Shown here one piece after another: positions 10,890-23,266 of a stretch of 64,000 nt of DNA (positions are counted from its first letter, which is position 1; the number at the start of each line of letters is the position of its first letter). Below the pieces are notes generated by a model. It saw only the letters and a list, made by a program, of their open reading frames with translations, was not told the origin of the DNA and did not search any database. Source of the DNA: Pisaster brevispinus (taxonomy: Eukaryota > Echinodermata > Asteroidea > Forcipulatida > Asteriidae); contig JAMKCF010000002.1 of assembly GCA_023634235.1 (NCBI GenBank), positions 1,451,001 through 1,515,000 on the forward strand, given 5' to 3'. The position numbers and the translations under genes were made by a program.

Positions 10890-12092
10890 TTTCCTTTAAG
10901 GGTCTGTATAAGAACTCCATTAATGTTGGTTATATTTTGGATGGGAAGGCTTTGTAAGCATTCTCCAGTTTGATATAATAATAGACTGTGCAAGTCTCGC
11001 GCGTATTCGAACATTGGGATCCGTTAAAGCGCGTGAGTTTGTTTCTTTAACGCGTTAAAGCAATGTACGTGGGACCACAGTGGTCCCAGAAATGCACATT
11101 TATTATCAGGAATGGTTCGATCTGTCCTTTCTCCATGGTTCGATCCATCAAAACACCCCAAATTATGTCCTTTCCCCCGACCAACCCCAACCACCCCCCC
11201 CCCCCAACATGGCTACAGGAGTCTTGACTTCTTATTCGGAAACACACTGGGTAACTTTGCATGTGTGACCCCTCTCCAAAAAGCGAACCGTGCAGTAACG
11301 GCTGCAGCGTTTTGAATCAAGACTAGGAAGCCGCCCTCTCATCGAGGGAAAGTCGCTACGAAAGAAACTAGTAAATTAACATAATACTCAATATAATTTA
11401 TACGCCAATACAACAACACTACGTGGCATTCGGAGGGTGAACGGGAGGGTGTAAGAAACTGAGAGTCCATGTTCTATACGGTCTCGAGTCAAGCAGGATT
11501 TACGACAAGGTAAGAAGAATCCCACTGTTAAATGTTATCATCAAACTGTTTTGTATCTGTCCTGTACTGTAGGCACTTAAGAAATCTCTTCCATAAATAA
11601 CACAGCGACTAAGCTAGGTTAACGGTTTTAGGTACAAGGGTGTACGCTTACTTTTCAGGGGGGGGGGCATCTCTGGCAAATTAAACCATTAAACTCAAAG
11701 CCCCTTTCAGCGGCCTCTCTTATACTAATTTTATAACTTTATAAGCTGACGTATAGAGTAGAGGTGAAAACACACAGTTTGTATGTAAGTAAAGTAAATA
11801 GAAAAAACAACAATTTTTTTAACAGGAACAAAAAACATAATTGAAATTACTACAGAAAAGCTTATAAAAGGTTACATTTTGTTGTGATTTTTAATCTAAA
11901 AAGTCAAATGGGGGTGGGGGTACTGTTTGTGTGCACATCAAACGTGACTTACATGTATTTTTGTCAACACTCCACACAACTAAACACATCCCTGTGAAAA
12001 AATGTTACGCTTTTCTTTCTCTGTCCCGTTCACATCCTCCCTGATGAGAAATTTCATGATGGAAAATCCAGGTCTGCAAAAAATGTACTCCC
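10890..12092. other. no gene recognised between the OAS genes, part 2
   Basis: C-rich stretch at 11176-11205, otherwise ordinary A+T-rich DNA. No repeat match seen elsewhere in the window. Confidence 0.55.
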
Positions 12093-12317
12093 CTGTTCCC
12101 TTACAAGCTATGAGTCACGGTGTCGTGACCGATTGTAAACATGTTGTTTTGTCCCACACTCTCTTTCCCAGGGGACGAAATTTCTCATCATTTTGGGGAA
12201 TTCCCTGTTATCGTAGTACAGCGTTCGCAATCACACACAGATATCCTGCAGCTGTCCATGATTTAATGAAAATGAAAAGGGCTATTTTTAGACTGAATTT
12301 TTAGCAGACCTATACGG
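12093..12317 (+). repeat. direct duplication D1, left copy
   Basis: Matches 13252-13453 in order and orientation: CTTACAAGCT, TGTAAACATGTTGTTTTGTC, GGGGAATTCCCT, CCTGCAGCTGTCCATGAT, AAAAGGGCTATTT, GCAGACCTATACGGCT. The two copies flank a LINE fragment. Confidence 0.8.
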
Positions 12318-12494
12318 CTGTGTTTTGGATGATAAGCACTTATTGAGTGGGCCAACTGGGTGGGGGGGGGACGTTGGATTTGAATACAGGCAGTAGTTCT
12401 GATGAACTAACAAAATGTAACACCTGTATGAAAATATCTCGACCCAAAAACGACGGAAATTCTTGTTTATTTTCTCGTAATGTATAGAATTGAC

Positions 12495-13050
12495 CTCATG
12501 CAACAGCCTCCTTTTTGGTCTACCGGATTCTCAAATTAATAAACTGCAACGTGTTCAAAATTCAGCTGCTGCTAGACTAGTCACACGCACTCGCCATAGT
12601 GATCATATAAGTCCCATCCTACAGAATCTTCACTGGCTCCCTGTTCAAGCTAGAATTAGGTTTAAAATTCTCCTCCTTACTTTTCATTGTTTACAAGGCA
12701 CAGTTCCAGTTTATCTACAGGAACTAGTTCACAAATATATTCCTTCTATCTAGAAATTTACTTTCCAAATCAAAGTCCCTACTCGTCACTTCCACCCCTG
12801 TCACAAACTCTTACGGAGCTCGGTCATTCCAAGTAGGTGCAGCTGAATTGTGGAATGGCATACCAGAGTCTGTTAAGGAAGCAGTCACGGTTGGGCAATT
12901 CAAAAATTGCCTTAAAACACATCTATTCACCATTTACCACTAGTTGTTCTTCCGTTGGTGTTTCTTTTCCTGTTGTTTTCTTTTTCCTATCCAGTGCATA
13001 GGGACTTAGCAGTGATATGCGCTATACAAATACGGTTTATTATTATTATT
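12495..13050 (+). mobile_element. 3' end of a CR1/L2-like non-LTR retrotransposon
   Basis: One frame reads SLLFGLPDSQINKLQRVQNS then AAARLVTRTRHSDHISPILQ and LHWLPVQARIRFKILLLTFH, the typical C-terminal part of such reverse transcriptases. A shifted frame then gives RSFQVGAAELWNGIPESV and a stop. It ends with ATGCGCTATACAAATACGG and (TTA)n, a usual 3' tail. 5'-truncated and frameshifted, so inactive. Confidence 0.85.
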
Positions 13051-13251
13051 GTTTATGAAAAGGACCTGTTGTATCAACAATGGCAACATATGCACAATTT
13101 CCACATGATTGTGTCACTGCAAATCATCTTATTCTCAAACGTAATACCACTGACCAAACCAGCTCCAGTAGATGTAGAGGCTATTTTTCTACATTCCTGT
13201 ACAGTCAAACCAAATAAAAGATTCTGTGACTGTTGTGGGACAATTCTTATT

Positions 13252-13453
13252 GTTCCCTTACAAGCTGTGACCGAATGTAAACATGTTGTTTTGTCCCACA
13301 CTCTCTTTTCCAGGTGACGATATTTCTCCTAATGGGGAATTCCCTTTTATAGTAGTATGTCGCAATCACACACAGGTGTCCTGCAGCTGTCCATGATGTA
13401 ATGAAAATGAAAAGGGCTATTTAAGACTGAATTTTGAGCAGACCTATACGGCT
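13252..13453 (+). repeat. direct duplication D1, right copy
   Basis: Right partner of 12093-12317, about 1.16 kb away. The copies are diverged by substitutions and small deletions, so the duplication is not recent. Confidence 0.8.
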
Positions 13454-14039
13454 CAATGTGTGACTAAACCACCCACAATACAAACCTCACTCGCCAGGCA
13501 AGTGCCAATCAACTCTGCAATTAAATGACACTAGAGGGCGCACGTTAAAAAGCTCATCAGAGCTGGCGCATAGCTAGCTCTGTACCGTCGACTCGCTTAG
13601 CACGAGACCCGACTTGAACCAAGTCTAGCAGGGCAAAAGAACTCTACTATAAAATATTGTGTACATTGCTATAATTATCTTACCTTCTTATTTCTGAGAA
13701 AACTTAGCATGTTTCATTGAAATAAAATTCTCAAACACTCGCTTTTATTAATTTTGAAAACTATAGGTAAAGTGAGAATTTAAATCCTGTTCGATATGGG
13801 CCTTGACCTCCTTTTTATAGGTCAGTTAAACACACCTACAGCGCAGGCAATTGTGACCTGGGAAAAATAAATTCCAGGTCACAATTTGCTGCTATGACTG
13901 TAGTGTTTTTGGTATTTTGGTTTGGCGGGTCGTTCAAATTGATACTTAACTGTAGCCAATCACGTTTCTCGCTTTATCAATGGGTTGGCAGTTTTTCGGT
14001 GGGTAGCTGTCGCACTTTCGTTACATTCAACTAACGCAC

Positions 14040-14400
14040 GCTAGTATTATGCACTTTAAAAAAAGATATATTTTTAAATGCAAGTTTGCCCCAAACTGTT
14101 GGTACGGGGCTACAGGAAGAAAATGTTTTAGATGAAATTAACTCAGGGAGCTGAAGGTAGGAATTTATATTCCTCTTAAAACAGTCTAGATTGTATGATG
14201 GAGGGAAACATGCACCAGGCAAAGAGTTCCAAAAAGATGCAGTTTGTGGAAAAAAGATGTGCATGGTAAGAGTGTATGGGTGAGAACAAACAGAAAGCCG
14301 GCTGGTTTCAAGCTTAAACACTCTGATAGCAGGAACCAGGTCAGACACACTGGTGGCACATTTACCATGAAAATAAAGAAAAAAGAGGCAGACTACAGAC
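14040..14400 (-). mobile_element. LINE 3' fragment, family L-a, upstream of OAS 2
   Basis: The - strand frame contains FWNSLPGACFPPSYNLDCFK and RNINSYL, a reverse transcriptase C-terminal tail. The same sequence occurs at 24862-25040 (-) and 60480-60790 (+). Truncated relic. Confidence 0.8.
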
Positions 14401-14611
14401 CTTCGGTGAGAAACTTAGAAGTTTAAACGTTGATCCCAAACCTTCATCCACAAGTTTAACTATCCACTTCTGCACTCTATCTAATAAAGATTACTAGACA
14501 GGCAGGAAGCTCCAGCTCAAGACAACACACCCCAAAAGGGGACAGCCTAGCATTTCATGTCACACATACACATTTACAAAGAGGAAAATCGCTGTAGATC
14601 GACTGGTCGAG

Positions 14612-14617
14612 TATAAA
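14612..14617 (+). promoter_or_regulatory. possible TATA box of OAS copy 2
   Basis: TATAAA lies 41-46 nt upstream of the chosen ATG at 14658. A start about 25-30 nt downstream would give a very short leader. A competing reading is that TTCGTTGCAG (ending 14643) is a splice acceptor after an unseen 5' UTR exon. Only position and motif support this. Confidence 0.3.
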
Positions 14618-14657
14618 TCTCTCTTAACTTTTGTTCGTTGCAGTTAAAGCTTTAACC

Positions 14658-17600
14658 ATGGGATCGCCTCGGTACTTGGGCAAGAAAGCATTTAATATAT
14701 TCAGACGTCTTGATGCGCAGGCACCATGGTGTTATCACCATAGTTTTCTGGAATCCTGGTACAACGAAAATGTCCAAAACGGAACCAAGGCTTATCGAAA
14801 TCGATGTACCGCTGCATTCAACTACTTGGCAAATGAGCTAAGGAGTTCCTGGACGGATATTGATGAAGTGGTCATGGTAGGTTCCCAAACACAAGAGTTT
14901 ATGGTGTGTTTCATGTTGGACTTGAGTTAATAATGGCTATTTGTATAGCGCCCATAGCCGTCACTCAGTGACGCTCAAGGCGCTTCAACATTAAGTATTT
15001 TCCTGCAAGGTATTTAGGGGCTACGTTTGAAGTATGATACCTACTCCTTAACATAGCACCATGTAAATAGTTAAAAAGGTGCTGTGGCGCAATATGCTGC
15101 CAATCTTGCGTCACTGGAGAGTGTTGGTAGTTTGTTGCACTTAATTGTTTGAGCAAGAAATATGATCAGTGGCATAGCTAGCAATGGGGTGCGGTGTGGG
15201 GGGGGGGGTTCAGTGGGGGCGGGGCACGGTGGGAGGGAGCTCAGAACCCGTGCCCACAAACCATGGGGCCGGGAAAATATCACAAATGAATTCAAAAGCC
15301 CCCAAACCATCCCAACAAATTCTGGAATGCGCCGTATTTTTCACCGCGTGAGGTCGCTCTCAAACATATTTGTATCACTTCCGGGGGTATATTCATTCAT
15401 ACCAAAAACAGTTATTAAAGACTGGAACACATTACCACCACAGACATCATATCCATCACGGACAATAAGACCTTTAAAGGAGCCGTTACAGCCCACCTCT
15501 AAAGCAACTTAAAACTACGGCACAATAAAAGTGACAGAACGCCGATTAAAACTGTGCAGGACAAATCGCGTTTACCCCCGGATGTGATAAAAAAAACTAT
15601 TGAGAGCGTCCTCACACGGTAAAAAATACGGCGCATTGAGGTCTTGGTGTTCGCTTGTCCCCAGCGCCTTGCCTTAAAACCAAAGGCGCTGGGATGGGCA
15701 AACGTATCAAGCACGCTCATTGGTTAATGCTCAGTCCCATCATGCATCACACTCACACTGCAAGCACTGCACGCATGACGTACTTCCTGAACAAGAATCT
15801 GTGCAAGCTGATTAGCCCATCCCAGCGGTCCTGGATAGGCCGCTGGGGCCGAGCGAAGTCTTGGTGTCGAGCTTCGAGGTCTTGACTATACAACTGGTTT
15901 TACGCATGATTGTACCGACAAGTTTTACTGCAAATATTTAATTCTAATTATCCACACCATGCATGCAAAAACGTCAAACGACCACTTGTCTGGATGTATT
16001 TATTTGACATTATAGGGTGGGTCACTTGGCAAAGGGACCATGGTAAAAAACCAGTCTGACATCGATGTGTTCGTTTTCATGGACTGGGCTTCTATCGACA
16101 CAGTCGGGCCAATGCGATACAAGAGACAACTCAAGATAGGTCAGAATACTGCAAAGAGTTTCCTTGAGGAAATAGATGGTGTTACTGAAATTCGGAGTGA
16201 TGAATTTGTCATTAATTTCAAGCTCGAGCATGAGGATTTGAATGTGAGCGTTGATCTTCTCCTAACCGCTGACAACTCTCACGGTGGAGGTAGGTTTTTG
16301 TTTTTCAACTTTTGCAATTTTTCAAGAAGACATTTTTTTCCATACTCTCTTGGAATTTACATCGATATAAAGACATTCCAGTTAATAAGATAAAAACAAA
16401 ATCAACAATTTGCTTTAATAATTTATATAAAACAACAATAAAGAACATCTGAGTATGGGGTAAAACTCAAAGTGCTCTTATCAGCGGTATAGCAAGGCAA
16501 CTTCATTGGGGGAGGTGGCGGATGGTTGCAAAGAAACAATTGTGGGGATGGGGTGTTTATACAAGTACTTTCATTACCGTATTTCTTGATGTATTGATCC
16601 CATACATTTATGCATCTTGGAGTCGATGGTCTGGGTTAAACCTAGACAAATAATAAGTGTTTTCAGTGCTATGGTTAAAGTTTCGACTCCCGATGTGTTC
16701 CTGGGCGTATTCACGAGGTGCCAAAAACATTTGTGACTTTCTCTTCACAGAGCACGCTATGGTGGAAGCGATGCTGCGTAAAATTGATACGAATCGGGAG
16801 TTCTACTCCGCTTGTCTTGTCAGGGAACGGCAACAATTCATCAAGAGTCAGCCTGGCTATGTGAAGGAGCTCATCCGACTGGTTAAGACTTGGGCACGTG
16901 CAGCTCTCCCAAAACATCTCAGGAAGGCCTACTTTTTTGAGCTGTTGACAATTTATTTGTGGGAGAAGGCACGTAAGCCCCCAAGTTTTGACAAAGCCCA
17001 GGGGTTGAAGGATGTCCTACAGAATTTGACCAACCTCGGGGGTTTACGAGTTGCATACTGGTGTGATGATGACGAAGATGCCGAAGAGGCTATCTGTCGG
17101 CTTAACATGCAAACGTGAGTTAGACGTTCATTCTGCCACCATCTTGGCCATGTTCCCAGAATCCAATAAGGAATGCTGGTATTCATTGTGCAAAAAAGGA
17201 ACCAGACTGTTTTCTTTCCAGCCTCGGTTTGATTACATTCATTTGAATGAGAAAAAAATCAAGATGGCTGCACCATGATAAAGTTATATAAGAGTGTGTT
17301 ACGGCAGATCTAAAAGTAAGTAGTTCCAGGTCGTAACCTCTTGCTCTTCCCTGAATCTAAGGGCACAGCTCCTTGAACCTAAGGGTGTGTCATTGTTGAC
17401 CACAGTGGTAAATCCCTACAAATAAAAAACTATAACTGTCCTGTTGGTTACCATACAATCCCTTTTACAAATCCCGAGATCGGGGAAAAGCCCTTAACTA
17501 AAAGCTCAGAGTTCGATTTCACAAAGTTCTAAGATTGAATTCAAAATTGGTCAACCTTAACTGCCACAAGCATTATGTAACGCCACAATACAAACTACCA

Positions 17601-18247
17601 CGACGATCCAATGGACAACTCTTTTACACATTTTGTTGTACTTTGTAAAATTGAGCCAAGTTTTCAGCTGAGATGTAGGGCTATGATCGTCAAGGACTAG
17701 TTGGTGTTTTGTCAACGTCGCCTAATGCTTTATCTGCAAAATTTCAAAGAAAGAAAGAAAAAAGTCACATGTGAAAGTTTCAGCTAATTGTCTACTTCGT
17801 CACTTTTTTGACGAAGATGCAATTCTTCAAAAAAAAAAATACACATTTTGGTAAATCGGTGTTTTTACACATATTGGGTGTTATTAAAGTGATATCAACA
17901 TTTTTCCCAAGTTTCATGTGCTAAATCGTTACATTCCTTTGAGGGGACAGCTTTCTCAAAATAGTTTATGCAAACGACATCTGCAGTGCCTCTTACCGAG
18001 TAAGTTTTATTGGTCATCGATATTTTTAAGTACTGACCAATTTATGGCCCTGTAAAAAAATTACCCATAAGTCTCTTTCTTCCACAGTCCCATAGTGTTG
18101 GATCCAACAAACCCAACAAACAACGTCTGCAAGTTTCTTAGAGACAGCCCGAACAACATGAAAACTTTGTCTCGCACCGCCCGAGCAACACTTCTCACAG
18201 CAGCTCAGAGAGACGTCATCATTTACACAGACTGGGGCTACCACTAA
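14658..18247 (+). CDS. OAS: 2'-5'-oligoadenylate synthase-like gene, copy 2 (4 coding exons)
   Basis: Coding exons are 14658-14876, 16016-16289, 16751-17114 and 18088-18247, totalling 1017 nt (338 residues plus TAA). All intron phases match copy 1 (0, 1, 2), indicating paralogues by duplication. Seen: GGSLGKGT (about 74-81), SDID with D88 and D90, third Asp in VSVDLLLTAD (D153), REFYSACLV, FIKSQPGYVKELIRLVK, FELLTIYLWEKA, and PIVLDPTNPTNNV in the last exon. The catalytic triad is intact, so an active enzyme is plausible. The residues before the glycine motif are DEVVM rather than SKVVK as in copy 1, losing a Lys conserved in many OAS. A second acceptor (TTTTCAG before 16667) is also in phase and would add 28 residues; the acceptor at 16749-16750 has the better pyrimidine tract. 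The N-terminus is unlike copy 1. A possible AATAAA lies at 18355. Confidence 0.87.
14932..15145 (-). mobile_element. SINE-like sequence in OAS 2 intron 1
   Basis: ATTTGTATAGCGCCCATAGC near the start is the inverted form of a GCGCTATAxAA tail, and GGTGCTGTGGCGCAATATGC resembles the S1 body. Followed by unrecognised sequence. Confidence 0.5.
15370..15515 (+). mobile_element. relic of a reverse transcriptase C-terminus
   Basis: The frame reads YSFIPKTVIKDWNTLPPQTS and continues IRPLKEPLQP, like the FFPRTVRDWNxLP end of LINE proteins. It lies inside an element with inverted ends GCGCCGTATTTTTCACCGCG (15328) and its partner near 15635, in OAS 2 intron 1. Confidence 0.6.
17131..17276 (+). mobile_element. 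short dispersed element R2 with CCATCTTG ends, in OAS 2 intron 3
   Basis: Begins TGCCACCATCTTGG and ends TCAAGATGGCTGCACCATG, so the ends are inverted. Interior: AAGGAACCAGACTGTTTTCT and CAGCCTCGGTTTG. An inverted copy is at 22272-22430. It starts only about 15 nt after the exon 3 donor. Confidence 0.7.
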
Positions 18248-18354
18248 AGACGAACCGATACATTGTTTTATTATTTGTTTATTTTTTATTATATATTTTG
18301 TTTTACGACCTCAACAATACAAGAACAAATACAATACAAGGCAAATCGAAGAAC

Positions 18355-18360
18355 AATAAA
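18355..18360 (+). terminator. possible polyadenylation signal of OAS copy 2
   Basis: AATAAA on the + strand about 108 nt after the TAA stop, at a normal distance for a short 3' UTR. The region is A-rich, so chance occurrence is possible. Confidence 0.4.
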
Positions 18361-19904
18361 AACCAAAAAAGAAACAAAAAAAGAAACAAAGATATTTTTT
18401 TACAGGCTCAGCCCACAAACATACAGAACAGCAACGTATAAAAACGATGACGACATGAGGGCAACTAGAACAATGCAAAACGAGTCATTGTGTGAAGGGA
18501 GCATGCAAGTAAAAAAAGTCTGGGGAAGGACACTAAATCACTGTTGCTCGGAAGCATGTTATCCCACGCATAGTAAATATGGAAAACTGAAGGAAAAACA
18601 AACACGACAAATTGAGGGAGAGGAAGAAGATCAACCACTCAAGTTCCCACAACAATGTCAGACGGGATTGAAACAGATGGTTTTAAGTTGGCTTTAAATT
18701 GTGTCAAAAACCACACAATTTGACAATTTGTCTTTTGTAGGAGTCTTAACATACTCACTGCTGTTAACTCATTGCTTTCAGCAAGTTTCAGAGCCCAACA
18801 TTTAAGAGAGTTTGTTATATCACTAATTAGCATGTCCTACGAACTTTTGCCATTTGATTAGTTCATCAAGTGACAATTTCTTTATCCGTTGAATGACGTA
18901 GCTCTTGCACGGGTGCCAAACACGAGTGGTATGACGTTTTCACGATCGGACGAACATGTTTATATTCTAATTATTACGCTAAACGTTTTCACGAAACCGG
19001 TGGATCTCAGCATGCATAGGTTTGTATACCGTGCTCTGCGTGCAATTTTATTGTATTTTCCCCGCATTTGTTTTTTTACAAAGTCACAGTAATGTGTTTT
19101 GGAATTAATAACTCATTGTAAAACATATTCATAGTTCTTCATGACCGAAGAAGTCAGCTTTATTTTATTTTATTTTTTGTAAACAAAAAGAAAAAAAAAG
19201 AAAAAAAAGGCTCCTAAACAGTAGTTTGAATTTTTAAAAAACTGTATTACACGATTCACTTCAAACAAGAAAGTTTGGATGTGGTGCAAATTCGCCACTG
19301 CATGAAAACGGTGACCAAAATGTATGAGACCTTAAGTCACAGATTTTTGTATTTCATACATTATTTTCATCTGCAGACCCCTTGCACTGTATGGCAAATG
19401 GCTGCTGTCAATGGATTGCCAACAGTCAAGAAGTTTAAAGTTTACAAGTATGTTGTGAATTTAAGGGGTTTGTAATTGCATGCTAAAGTTGCACCTTACA
19501 TTTAAAAAGCTATTTAGAATCAGCAATTAGCAGCTTATGACATGACTTACATAATCAAGAAAGCATGGCAGAAATTCTTCTTTTTAGGACTGCATAGGTG
19601 ACTGCATGTTACTAAGAAAATCTTTAGAAGTTAACAACGAGAAGTCCCCTCGATCCAAAGCGAATAGTCCCAGCAGCTTTCCTACCTCCCCGGTAGTATT
19701 CAGTAATGACAGTTCTCTTCTGAACTAAGTAGTCTCCCGAGTTCTGAAATCTAGGCCTGCTCCGTGGCAGTAGAATAAATAGCAAAGACAAGTTCTCAAA
19801 GAACAAAATCTACACAGCAAGGTAGATATATACACATGGTGTTGACGCAAACTGAATAAATCATAACCGCCTTACTTGGGTAAACTAGAATACCATAATA
19901 TAGG

Positions 19905-20218
19905 CCTATAGACCTTTCCATTGTTGATAAACAAACAGAGCTGGTTGGCATGGACCGCCGAATGTTAGTAAAACATTCAATCGTGTTAACAGATGTTTTA
20001 ACCAAATTCAACATTGCGGCAAGCTTCTAATTAAATAAAATACCTCCCATGATCGGTTGCTTTGTTTCCAATAAATTCAACACTATTTTTGAATATTTGT
20101 GTAACGTTGTTACAAACTGTAGCTATCTGTTTTTGTTTTGCATTTGATGGCTTTCCAGTTTTCCAAACTGGGTTGGCAAAAACTTGGGCTGTGACGTTGC
20201 AAAAGAAAGGTCTATAGG
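19905..20218. mobile_element. TIR element of about 314 bp (TATAGACC ends)
   Basis: The ends CCTATAGACCTTTC (19905-19918) and GAAAGGTCTATAGG (20205-20218) are perfect 14-bp inverted repeats. No coding. Its ends resemble those of the 23117, 40326 and 49162 elements. Confidence 0.75.
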
Positions 20219-22271
20219 TTTGGTCACATTGAGTGAAAACATGGCGGTTGCATTCGGCATCTTTCTAAAGGTAATGTGTCAAATTGTATTCAGAACATAG
20301 GATTTTTATCTTTTAGAAAAACAGCTGGTCTGTAAATATTCTCAGTAATAAAATATTTAAAAACAAAGACATTTTGAAAAAGCCACTTTACATTCTGTAT
20401 TTTTTAACTTGTCTGACTAGCATGCAACTTTGTAATTTAAAAATAAAAGGAAATGGCCAAAACTATGACTTTGTACACTATTTTCTATGGCTCTATTAAA
20501 GAAAAAAGAGAAAGAAATCAGTTGATCAGCTTGAATAGTGTTAATTTAAAATAATAATAATAATAATAACAAATAAATAACCAACAACAATAACATTGCA
20601 GTAGAAAATGCATTTAGTCTCAAAAGTTACGGTCATCAGCAGGGGTTTACTTAAAATGTTCACATTTTAACAAGAAACACAATTAAGGGCAACTGCTTTC
20701 TTCACACAAGCAGTTTTTCCAAATGGTTGTAACTTTCAAAAAACCACCCCGAAAGTGTGATTTTTCCCTTTCTGAAAAATTCCTTCGGGTGTCAAAGTTG
20801 AACAAAGGAAAACTTTGTTGGGTCTATTGTTCCATGTAAGAGACCCACACACCACGTACACACACAGGTACAGCACTCCTATACGTTAGAGGACACCTAT
20901 TGTACTTTCTGTTGTTCCTGTATTGAAGCAATCCCCATTGGTTTTGTACACAAATGACTAGTGAGGACACCTGAAAACAAAGAACCGACTAGTGAGGACC
21001 TATTGTCCCTATTGGCAATACAAACACACACAACCTTGTCCTTGTTTATGCCCGATATGGGGCAGGGTATCCCCGTGGTATTTTTCTCTTGAACAGAGGT
21101 ACCCCCACACTAAAAGATTCCAAGCACACAATGAAGACCCACCGGGGGTGGTGGGGGGGATAAGCCCCGTGTCGAGCGCCAAATGGATTAGTAACAGGTA
21201 TAGTCTGTTTTTACATCATGGCGTCTGCACAACGAAAGCAAATTCAACACGTGTGGTTTTTAAAATCAGCGCCGTGTGCCTAAACAACCACAATTTCACC
21301 CACTCATGCGACTGGACGTCTATTTCTACACTTAAGTTCATTTAGACAAGAAAACTATCAACTCACCGAAGTATCTTGTGGGCAGTTGACCCTCGGAAGT
21401 GTGGTGAAAAACGAAGAAGGCAATGCATGGAGACTCCGTCAATTTGTTTCTTCCAAGTTGTGCATGACCACCGCAGCCCTACACGGCGGGCGGGCACATG
21501 CGGCAGCCACGGACCGTCTCCCTCGACTGCGCATGGTCACGCTGCACTGGTTTTCAGATTTGCATAAACAAAGCCCCGAACCATTCTCAGACCTATATTT
21601 GGTAAAGGGAACCAACTGCGTTGTTTTAAAAGCTTATATGTAACATTGTCAGTGACCAGTATCCACGCTTGATGTGACCCAACATACACGAAACAACAAA
21701 CCTGTGAAAGTTTAAGCTCAATCGGTCATTGCAAAGTCACGAGAGAAAAAAGTGGGGAAAAACTTAAATGTTTTCCGAACTGTTCTTCAAACTTAGTTTT
21801 TGACTCATGAGATCAAAAATAATTGTTTTACTAATTTCTCAAAAATTATAGCATATCAAGCAGCCATATTGCAAAAGGGAGTTTCTATAAAGTTGACTAT
21901 AAAGTACAGGGTATCGTAGAAAGACATGAACACACTAAACCTGACCAACAAAGCAAGTTGACACTTGATTCCAGATTTTGACTTTACTTTATCATAGCAA
22001 TTTTATTTTATTATGTTACTCATTCACATTATACTAATCACGGTATTACAGTTTGACGACTTTGTTGAATTCAGTCTTCATTCCTTTTAAAAAGTGGTAA
22101 TTGTGTCTCCAAAGTTAACAAACTGATATTCACAATGGATTAAGACATGGTGCAGAATTGCTTAAATAAGCCTATCTTTTTAATTAAACAAGTATTTCAC
22201 AATTCTGAGATAAAAAAGTTCAAGTTGAAAGGTCTTCCAAGAGCCAGTTTCAAGGCTACAGACATTTTTTT

Positions 22272-22430
22272 CATGGTGCAACCACCTTGATTTTTCTCCA
22301 ATTCAAATCAATGTAACCGAACCGAGGCTGGGTGGAGAAATAGTCTGGTTCCTTCTTTCTGTCTAATGAATATCAGCACTCATTACCTTGAATGGATACA
22401 GGGAACATGACCAAGATGGTGGCAGGAAGA
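22272..22430 (-). mobile_element. short dispersed element R2, second copy
   Basis: Reverse complement of 17131-17276 with the same ends (CCATGGTGCAACC-like and GACCAAGATGGTGGCAGG) and middle (CCGAGGCTGGGTGGAGAAA). About 85% alike by eye. Confidence 0.7.
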
Positions 22431-23116
22431 CACGGGTCTATTCGTTCTGTAACTGTAAGCCAAACGGAATTCCTTAAAACTGAAGTAAACACTTCTGCGC
22501 TTGACATTTTGTTGTCCATTTATTTATCAAATTAAGTTGTGAAAAAATTTGCATTCTTGTGTTTGATCGTCTTTCTGTCATTATTGTTTTGACACTGCCG
22601 GAAAAAAGTAGACCTTGAAGCATGAAATGGGGCATCGACTCCAACGAGTTTTACAAATTCTACTTCATTATACTCTGCAATATGATAGTACTATTTATAG
22701 TTAAAACTAAAAACTACAGGCAATAAATATGAGGCGCCTTTGTATAGGAAAGTTTTACATTAAAAAAATTATGTGCACAGCACCATTAGAGAAGGGCTAC
22801 ATACCACCCACATTAAAAAAATCCCCGTATAAATACTTTTTAAAAATCCTTCAAAAAAATAACTTCTCTAGCTAAACTTTATCACTCGGTTATACATTTT
22901 ACAGATTGTTGCTGACAAAATGTGGTTGGCACCCCTCTGTACATATAATAGTCTACACCGGTGTATGTGATTAGTATGCAGCTAGGAGGATCCATTCTGA
23001 CAAATAGGGGTTAATTACGAAGTAATCAACTAGTCTAAAATGATATACGTACATGCAGCAAAACCATTTCAATCAAGTTTTATAATTTACAGTAAACATC
23101 ACTGAGCACCATTTTG

Positions 23117-23266
23117 TATAGACCCCTTGCACATATGACGTCACAAGCCTAAAACAGCGCCCTCAATGAGGTAAAAAAAGACCTATCATTGGCTGAGAGC
23201 TGTGTGCGGCGCGTACACGCTTCCATTATTTGACATCAGCGATGTGGTGGCCATTGCAAGTGGGTC
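23117..23266. mobile_element. MITE family M1, copy 1
   Basis: Begins TATAGACCCCTTGCA and ends near TGCAAGTGGGTC. Contains ATGACGTCACAAG (CRE type), GCCCTCAATGAGG and ATCATTGGCTGAGAG (CCAAT box). Confidence 0.75.

Noticed and set aside
12093..13453. LTR retrotransposon with two LTRs
   Set aside because: No TG/CA termini, primer binding site or gag/pol between the repeats; the inner reverse transcriptase piece is of the non-LTR type.
20992..21345. 117-codon + strand frame
   Set aside because: No recognisable domain, no splice context, overlapping frames similar in length; likely chance.
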